From assembly GCA_900554545.1 (NCBI GenBank), contig USHW01000002.1, positions 33,379 through 97,378 on the forward strand: a stretch of 64,000 nt of DNA, in the 5' to 3' direction. The notes beneath the pieces are model-generated. The model saw nothing but the letters and a program-made list of their open reading frames with translations. It had not been told where the DNA came from and did no database searches. The DNA comes from an uncultured Prevotella sp. GTDB lineage: Bacteria > Bacteroidota > Bacteroidia > Bacteroidales > Bacteroidaceae. Both the position numbers and the translations under genes were made by a program. Position 1 is the first letter of the stretch. Every line of letters starts with the position of its first letter. Below, one piece after another: positions 59,230 to 64,000 of the stretch.

Positions 59230-59931
59230 TTATTCTTCGTCCTGCAAGCTCATTTTGTTATATGTGCTTGTGATATCGTTTATCGCTTTGTTGTCACATT
59301 TGTAGACAATTCCCGGATATTTGTCTAACATGGGCAGATTGTGTGTTGACATCACGACAGCCGTTCCTGTAAGGCTGATTTGCTTGAGCAGGCTTACGAT
59401 GTTGTCTGCTGTTTCAGGGTCAAGATTGCCTGTCGGCTCGTCGGCGATTATTATCTTAGGTTTGTTCAATATCGCACGGGCTATGGCGATGCGCTGTTGT
59501 TCTCCGCCAGAAAGTTCGTATGGCATCTTAAGCTGCTTGTCCGACATTCCTACGGCCTCGAGCACTTCGTCAATGCGTTCGCTGATTTCTTTTTTGTTTT
59601 TCCAGCCGGTGGCTTTCAATACAAATTGCAGGTTCTTATGTACGTTGCGGTCGTGCAATAGTTGGAAATCCTGGAAGATGATGCCGAGTTCTTTGCGTAA
59701 GGACGGTATGTCCTTGCGCTTTATCTTCAGCAGGTTGCGTTCAAGTATTACAGCCTTTTCTCCGCTGCGTATGTCAAGTTCGCAATAAAGCGTCTTGAGC
59801 AGGCTGCTTTTTCCAGAACCTACATGGCCTATTATGTAAATAAATTCGCCTTCGTCTACTTGGAAGTTTACATTTTCAAGCACGCACACGTCGTCTTGAT
59901 AGATACTTACGTTTTTATATTCTATAAACAT
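59230..59931 (-). CDS. ftsE: FtsE-like ABC ATP-binding protein
   Basis: The 233-residue protein has Walker A GHVGSGKSSLLK, signature LSGGEQQRIAIARAIL, Walker B IIIADEPTGNLD and the FtsE-like start MFIEYKNVSIYQDDVCVLENVNFQVDEG. FtsE with the membrane protein FtsX controls cell-wall hydrolases at division. No ftsX lies beside it; its neighbours are hisIE and lysC. ftsX may be elsewhere, or the protein may serve another transporter. Confidence 0.85.
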   Translation of the reverse strand: MFIEYKNVSIYQDDVCVLENVNFQVDEGEFIYIIGHVGSGKSSLLKTLYCELDIRSGEKAVILERNLLKIKRKDIPSLRKELGIIFQDFQLLHDRNVHKNLQFVLKATGWKNKKEISERIDEVLEAVGMSDKQLKMPYELSGGEQQRIAIARAILNKPKIIIADEPTGNLDPETADNIVSLLKQISLTGTAVVMSTHNLPMLDKYPGIVYKCDNKAINDITSTYNKMSLQDEE

Positions 59932-59954
59932 AATGTCTTGATTTTACACAAAAT

Positions 59955-60575
59955 TCAATGCTTATGCCAAGTGGGTGTGTGGCGTTTCTGCAATTCTTCT
60001 GCAATGCGTTCGATGCGTATGCCTTTTTCAGTTAGCATGACGATAAGATGGTAAAACATGTCTGAAGCTTCGTAAATCAAGCGTTCGTTGCTGCCGTTTA
60101 CAGCCTCAATGACAGTTTCAAGTGCTTCTTCTCCGACTTTTTGCGCCATCCTGTTGATGCCGTCCTTGAACAAACTTGTGGTATAAGACCCTTCGGGCAT
60201 TTCCTCACGGCGCTTTTCTATGAAGTCTTGCAGTGTTGAAAGGAATGCCAATGGATTAGGTGTATTGCTTTCGTTCCAGCAAGTGTCTGCTCCGGTATGG
60301 CATACCGGGCCGTCAGGTATTGCTTTTATTAACAATGTGTCATTGTCGCAGTCACATTTTACACTGACCACATTCAGGTAGTTTCCTGATGTTTCGCCTT
60401 TCGTCCAAAGGCATTTCCTGCTTCTGCTATAAAACGTGACTTTCTTGGTTGACAGAGTCTTTTGCAAAGCCTCTTCGTTCATAAAACCGAGCATCAGGAC
60501 TTTCAAAGTCCTGTTATCCTGTATTATGGCCGGCACCAGTCCGTTCATCTTCTCAAAATCAATTTCCATATCCAT
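59955..60575 (-). CDS. hisIE: Bifunctional HisIE
   Basis: HisIE does steps 2 and 3 of histidine synthesis (pyrophosphohydrolase and cyclohydrolase). The 206-residue protein has the HisI domain first (VLMLGFMNEEALQKTL, WTKGETSGNYLNVVSVKCDCDNDTLLIKA, with the zinc Cys residues) and the HisE domain next (KDGINRMAQKVGEEALETVIEA). It lies 12 bp after hisF, the usual Bacteroidales order. Confidence 0.96.
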   Translation of the reverse strand: MDMEIDFEKMNGLVPAIIQDNRTLKVLMLGFMNEEALQKTLSTKKVTFYSRSRKCLWTKGETSGNYLNVVSVKCDCDNDTLLIKAIPDGPVCHTGADTCWNESNTPNPLAFLSTLQDFIEKRREEMPEGSYTTSLFKDGINRMAQKVGEEALETVIEAVNGSNERLIYEASDMFYHLIVMLTEKGIRIERIAEELQKRHTPTWHKH

Positions 60576-60587
60576 TTTCTTAATCGT

Positions 60588-61352
60588 TCACAACCTTACG
60601 TTTATTCCTTCGTCACGCAAATATTGCTTCAGTTCTGCAATGTCAATTTCTCCAAAATGGAATACGCTGGCAGCTAAGGCTGCGTCTGCTTTGCCTTTGG
60701 TGAAAGCATCTTTGAAATGTTCTTTTTTTCCGGCTCCTCCACTTGCTATGATTGGAATGCCAAGCTTGTCAGATAATTTTGCGAGGGCTTCGTTTGCATA
60801 TCCGTTTTTAACTCCGTCGTGGTTCATACTTGTGAAAAGTATTTCTCCGGCACCACGGTCTTCCGCTTCTTTCGCCCAATCGAATAGGTCGCGGCCGGTA
60901 GGCACGCGGCCTCCGTTTAGAAAGCACGTCCACCGTCCGTCGTTATATTTTGCATCAACGGCGCATACACATACTTGCGAGCCGAACCTTTTTGCAATTT
61001 CGTCAATAAGATTGGGATTGCGTAAAGCCGCACTGTTCACACTTATTTTGTCCGCACCGGCATACAGCAACCTCTCGACATCGTTTATGTCGTTTATTCC
61101 GCCACCAACGGTAAACGGGATGTTTATCGCTTCAGCTACATGGCTGACTACATCAGTAAATGTTTTGCGCCCTTCGCTGCTGGCTGTTATGTCAAGGTAC
61201 ACCAGTTCGTCGGCCCCGGCATCACTATAAGCCTTGCCGAGTTCCACCGGATTACCAACATTGCGTAAATTTACGAAGTTGGTTCCTTTTACCGTTTGTC
61301 CGTCCTTAACGTCGAGACAGGGGATAATTCTTTTTGCCAACCCTCTTGCCAT
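60588..61352 (-). CDS. hisF: Imidazole glycerol phosphate synthase subunit HisF
   Basis: HisF is the cyclase subunit that, with ammonia from HisH, makes imidazole glycerol phosphate and AICAR. The 254-residue TIM barrel shows LAKRIIPCLDVKDGQTVKG with the catalytic Asp, SVNSAALRNP, and the second Asp in ILFTSMNHDGVKNGY. The start at 61352 is the likelier; an ATG 12 bp upstream at 61364 is also in frame. It follows hisA by 14 bp. Confidence 0.95.
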   Translation of the reverse strand: MARGLAKRIIPCLDVKDGQTVKGTNFVNLRNVGNPVELGKAYSDAGADELVYLDITASSEGRKTFTDVVSHVAEAINIPFTVGGGINDINDVERLLYAGADKISVNSAALRNPNLIDEIAKRFGSQVCVCAVDAKYNDGRWTCFLNGGRVPTGRDLFDWAKEAEDRGAGEILFTSMNHDGVKNGYANEALAKLSDKLGIPIIASGGAGKKEHFKDAFTKGKADAALAASVFHFGEIDIAELKQYLRDEGINVRL

Positions 61353-61366
61353 AGCTTTTTGCATGA

Positions 61367-62119
61367 TTAAACATGACGTTTTTCACCGTCTTGACATCCG
61401 GCTATTTCCATTACCAAATTCTTTATGTCAATGTTGCCTTCGTAAATGGCTTTGCCGAATACGACGGAAGGTACGCCGTTACGGTCAAGGCGCTTTATGT
61501 CATCGACGCACGAGACGCCTCCGCTTGCTATAAGGTTGATGCCTGGGAATGTGGTCATTATTTCCTTGTACAACGCGAATGAAGGGCCTTGCAGCATGCC
61601 ATCCTTTGAAATGTCGGTACAAAGTACATTCCTGACGCCTATTGAAACATAATATTCAAGAAAGGCGATGAGGCTTTCCGACGTATCTTCATTCCATCCG
61701 TTAATGCTTATGTTGCCGTTGCGGACATCGGCTCCGAGTATTATACGGTCAGGGCCGAACTTGTCGAGCCATTTCTTGAACAATTCTTTTTGTGTGACGG
61801 CCACCGAACCTATAGTCACCATAGATGCTCCGCAGGCAAACGCTTTTTCAATATCTTCGTCTGTCTTTATGCCTCCACCGAAGTCAACGGCAAGATTTGT
61901 GCTGGCGGTAATCCCCTTGAGCGTGTCAAGATTGACAACATGCTTCGACTTGGCTCCGTCAAGGTCTACTACATGCAGCCGCCTTATTCCTGCCGCTTCG
62001 AATGTCTTTGCTGTCTCGACGGGCGAGCTTGAATAAACGGTTTGCGTGTTGTAGTCGCCTTTGGTCAGGCGGACACACTTGCCATCCATAATATCTATTG
62101 CCGGTATAAGTTCTATCAT
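61367..62119 (-). CDS. hisA: ProFAR isomerase HisA
   Basis: HisA opens the ribose ring of ProFAR in histidine synthesis. The 250-residue TIM barrel has IPAIDIMDGKCVRLTKGDYN with the catalytic Asp, VDFGGGIKTDEDIEKAF, and the second Asp in VLCTDISKDGMLQGPS. Typical C-terminal GKAIYEGNIDI is present. It lies 20 bp after hisH. Confidence 0.96.
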   Translation of the reverse strand: MIELIPAIDIMDGKCVRLTKGDYNTQTVYSSSPVETAKTFEAAGIRRLHVVDLDGAKSKHVVNLDTLKGITASTNLAVDFGGGIKTDEDIEKAFACGASMVTIGSVAVTQKELFKKWLDKFGPDRIILGADVRNGNISINGWNEDTSESLIAFLEYYVSIGVRNVLCTDISKDGMLQGPSFALYKEIMTTFPGINLIASGGVSCVDDIKRLDRNGVPSVVFGKAIYEGNIDIKNLVMEIAGCQDGEKRHV

Positions 62120-62139
62120 ATCGCTTCGGTTCTAAAGCT

Positions 62140-62730
62140 TTATATTTCAAGGAAATTGCGCAAAATAGCCTCACCCACGCTTCCACTTTTTTCCGGGTGA
62201 AACTGCGTGGCGTAGAAATTGTCTTTTTGCATTGCTGCGCTGTATGGAAGTATGTAATCTGACTTTGCCGTAGTGAAACTGCATACTGGCACGTAATAGC
62301 TGTGTACGAAATATACGTATTCGCCGTCAGGCATGCCTTTGAACAGCGGTGACTTCAGGTCGTACAAAGAGTTCCATCCCATAGCCGGGATTTTGTCTTC
62401 GTGACAGGATGCCTTGAACTTGAAGACATCGGTGTCAAACACTCCAAGACAATCCGTATCGCCTTCTTCAGAATGTCTGCATAGCAACTGTTGGCCGATG
62501 CATATACCGAGAACGGGCTGGCGCAGGTTCTTTATTACTTTGTCAAGTCCGTGCCTGCGCAGATAAGACATAGCGTTTGCAGCCTCGCCCTGGCCGGGGA
62601 ACACAACTTTGTCGGCTGACGCTATCCGTCCCTTATCGTCGGTAAGTACAGGCTCTACGCCTAATCTCCGTAAAGCGTTTACAACGCTGTACACATTGCC
62701 TGCATTGTATTTTATGACAGCTACTTCCAT
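62140..62730 (-). CDS. hisH: Imidazole glycerol phosphate synthase subunit HisH
   Basis: HisH is the glutaminase that feeds ammonia to HisF. The 196-residue class I amidotransferase has the oxyanion and nucleophile loop PVLGICIGQQLLC and the His-Glu pair in FYATQFHPEKSG. It is the first his gene of this group. purU lies 108 bp upstream on the same strand. Confidence 0.96.
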   Translation of the reverse strand: MEVAVIKYNAGNVYSVVNALRRLGVEPVLTDDKGRIASADKVVFPGQGEAANAMSYLRRHGLDKVIKNLRQPVLGICIGQQLLCRHSEEGDTDCLGVFDTDVFKFKASCHEDKIPAMGWNSLYDLKSPLFKGMPDGEYVYFVHSYYVPVCSFTTAKSDYILPYSAAMQKDNFYATQFHPEKSGSVGEAILRNFLEI

Positions 62731-62838
62731 TTTGTGCTTGACGATTTGCCAGCTTTAGCTTTGCAGCACACGCTTGTCCGTGTGGTCGGAGCTTGCCTTT
62801 CAGGCTGCAATTGGCGTTATGCCAATCTGCAATTGCCG

Positions 62839-63702
62839 TCAGCTGAATATTATCGTTTTGTTGTTGTATGTCAAAATCTTGCGTTCGATATGTTTTGTTA
62901 CGGCACGGCTCAATACGATTTTCTCCAAGTCGCGGCCTTTCAGCACGAGGCTTTCAGGCGTGTCTTTATGCGTTATGCGCACAACGTCTTGCTCGATTAT
63001 AGGCCCTGCGTCAAGCTCCATTGTCACATAATGGCTTGTCGCACCAATGATTTTCACGCCCCTTTCCCATGCCTGGTGGTAAGGTTTTGCCCCTATGAAT
63101 GCAGGTAGGAACGAGTGGTGTATGTTGATTATGTGGTGTGGATATTCGCTTATCAGTTTGTCGCTGATTATCTGCATGTACCGGGCGAGCACAATGAATG
63201 TCACCTTTTCCTTTTTCAGCAGTTCCATTTCTGCCTGTTCCACTTCCGCCTTGTTTGAATGCTCCTTGTTTATAGGCCATACATAGTACGGAATGCCAAA
63301 CTGGTCGGCAACGTAGCGCAAATCTTCATGGTTGCTTATGATGCATGGGATTTCCACATTCCATTCGCCGGCATTGTAACGTGCAAGCAGGTCGTACAGG
63401 CAATGGCTCATCTTGCTGACGAATATTGCCATGCGCGGCTTCACATCGCTGAAATATAGGCTGAACGTCATGTCGTATCGTTTGGCGTATAGGGTTTGGA
63501 TGTAATCTTTCAGCTTTTCTCTTGGAATCATGAATCCGTCAAGTTCCCACTCCAGCCTCATGAAGAACATCCCATCCTGCCGGTCTACGTATTGGTCGAG
63601 ATATACAATGTTTCCGTTATTGTCTGTTATGAACTTCGTTATTTCTGTTATAATGCCCTGTTTGTCAGGGCAGTGGAGTAGCAATACTGCGGTTGGTCTC
63701 AT
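62839..63702 (-). CDS. purU: Formyltetrahydrofolate deformylase
   Basis: PurU hydrolyses 10-formyl-tetrahydrofolate to formate and tetrahydrofolate, balancing one-carbon pools. The 287-residue protein has an N-terminal ACT domain (AVLLLHCPDKQGIITEITKFI) and a formyltransferase-like domain with the catalytic Asn/His/Asp set in IINIHHSFLPAFIGAKPYHQAWERGVKIIGATSHYV and DAGPIIEQDVVRITH. A promoter lies at 63744-63774. A histidine-purine link makes sense, since HisF produces AICAR. Confidence 0.95.
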   Translation of the reverse strand: MRPTAVLLLHCPDKQGIITEITKFITDNNGNIVYLDQYVDRQDGMFFMRLEWELDGFMIPREKLKDYIQTLYAKRYDMTFSLYFSDVKPRMAIFVSKMSHCLYDLLARYNAGEWNVEIPCIISNHEDLRYVADQFGIPYYVWPINKEHSNKAEVEQAEMELLKKEKVTFIVLARYMQIISDKLISEYPHHIINIHHSFLPAFIGAKPYHQAWERGVKIIGATSHYVTMELDAGPIIEQDVVRITHKDTPESLVLKGRDLEKIVLSRAVTKHIERKILTYNNKTIIFS

Positions 63703-63743
63703 CTATTTCTATGGTAGTTGCATTTTATTCGTATTTCAATTTG

Positions 63744-63774
63744 CAAAAATACTAAATAAGTTCGGATTGGCAAC
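63744..63774 (-). promoter_or_regulatory. Promoter of purU (and possibly the his genes)
   Basis: Minus-strand TATTTTTG (63744-63751) with GTTG at 63771-63774 (19-bp spacing) as an imperfect -33. It lies 42 bp before the purU start. Confidence 0.55.
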
Positions 63775-63911
63775 AATCTTTTATCCAAAAAAATATTTAT
63801 AATTACAAAGTGAAATAGGATTGCCGTGTTTTTGTGTCTTTAAGACATTGAAGGATGTGCGGCCCGGCGCAAAAGGCAGGGATATGGCATCATGCGGTTT
63901 CAATATAAAAT

Positions 63912-63944
63912 AAGAGTTGCAAGATATGTCGTCTTGCAACTCTT
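63912..63944 (-). terminator. Terminator of tRNA-Glu
   Basis: AAGAGTTGCAAGA and TCTTGCAACTCTT form a perfect 13-bp stem just after the tRNA 3' end on the minus strand, running into TATTTTAT. Confidence 0.85.
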
Positions 63945-63946
63945 TG

Positions 63947-64000
63947 TAGTGGATAGGGGAATCGAACCCCTATGCCAAGATTGAGAATCTTGTATCCTAA
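63947..64000 (-). tRNA. tRNA-Glu (CUC), 3' part
   Basis: The minus strand shows the 3' acceptor strand (ATCCACT with discriminator A), a T arm AGGGG-TTCGATT-CCCCT and an anticodon stem CAAGA/TCTTG around TTCTCAA, anticodon CUC. The 5' part lies beyond the window end, so identity rests on the anticodon only. Confidence 0.75.

Overview
The window reads as chromosomal DNA of a Bacteroidales bacterium, most likely Prevotella or a close relative. The evidence is: repeated Bacteroidetes-type promoters (TTTG, 19-21 bp, TAnnTTTG) in front of many genes; an RprX/RprY two-component pair; a DUF4924 protein; a class III fructose-1,6-bisphosphatase; an EF-G paralogue with a degenerate G domain; and lipoproteins with Bacteroidetes-style signals. 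The genus is an inference. Base composition is balanced, apart from an AT-rich mobile insert.

Layout. 0.2-2.4 kb: cell-division/RNA-decay cluster (coiled-coil protein, zapA, rny). 2.5-4.3 kb: thioesterase, GNAT acetyltransferase, ADP-ribosylglycohydrolase. 4.46-7.77 kb: a complete IS1595-family transposon with a perfect 23-bp terminal inverted repeat and an exact 8-bp target duplication. It carries a DDE transposase, a KilA-N protein, two passenger operons and, between them, what looks like a pseudoknotted structured RNA with its own promoter. 8.3-18.5 kb: HxlR regulator, NTF2-like protein, flavodoxin, MGMT-like protein, ClC channel, TsaC/Sua5, ROK kinase, LysE exporter, DUF4924, rfbD, prfC. 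19-27 kb: surface-glycan locus with several glycosyltransferases, two Stealth phosphotransferases and an LpxL-like acyltransferase, interrupted by an ATPase/STAS-like pair. 27.5-50.2 kb: truA, EamA transporter, dapA, a small lipoprotein, mtaB, GT2, comF, proS, ABC-F, M13 peptidase, SLC13 permease, porin, hemW, EF-G2, rprX-rprY. 50.3-52.1 kb: tRNA-Cys, a frameshifted DnaB-like gene and an SSB-like DUF3127 protein. 52.2-63.7 kb: minus-strand run of purU, hisH-hisA-hisF-hisIE, ftsE, lysC, lysA, two glycosyltransferases and fbp. The window ends inside a tRNA-Glu gene.

Two kinds of intergenic DNA stand out. The first is a family of arrays with an exact 22-bp period (consensus pieces CTTTTGC and GAAAGRYGGY), at six intergenic sites and once inside a glycosyltransferase coding sequence. 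The second is a set of imperfect inverted repeats at gene borders, each built from a short word private to its locus (for example GGAGTTA, GTCAACTTG or GGTGAGAA). Neither belongs to a class I can name.

How the genes fit together: lysC, dapA and lysA supply diaminopimelate and lysine. The his genes cover the middle steps of histidine synthesis. prfC, proS, mtaB, truA, TsaC/Sua5 and EF-G2 serve translation and tRNA modification. The 19-27 kb locus probably decorates the cell surface. The transposon with its structured RNA and Cas2-like passenger operon is the best candidate for an undescribed system.
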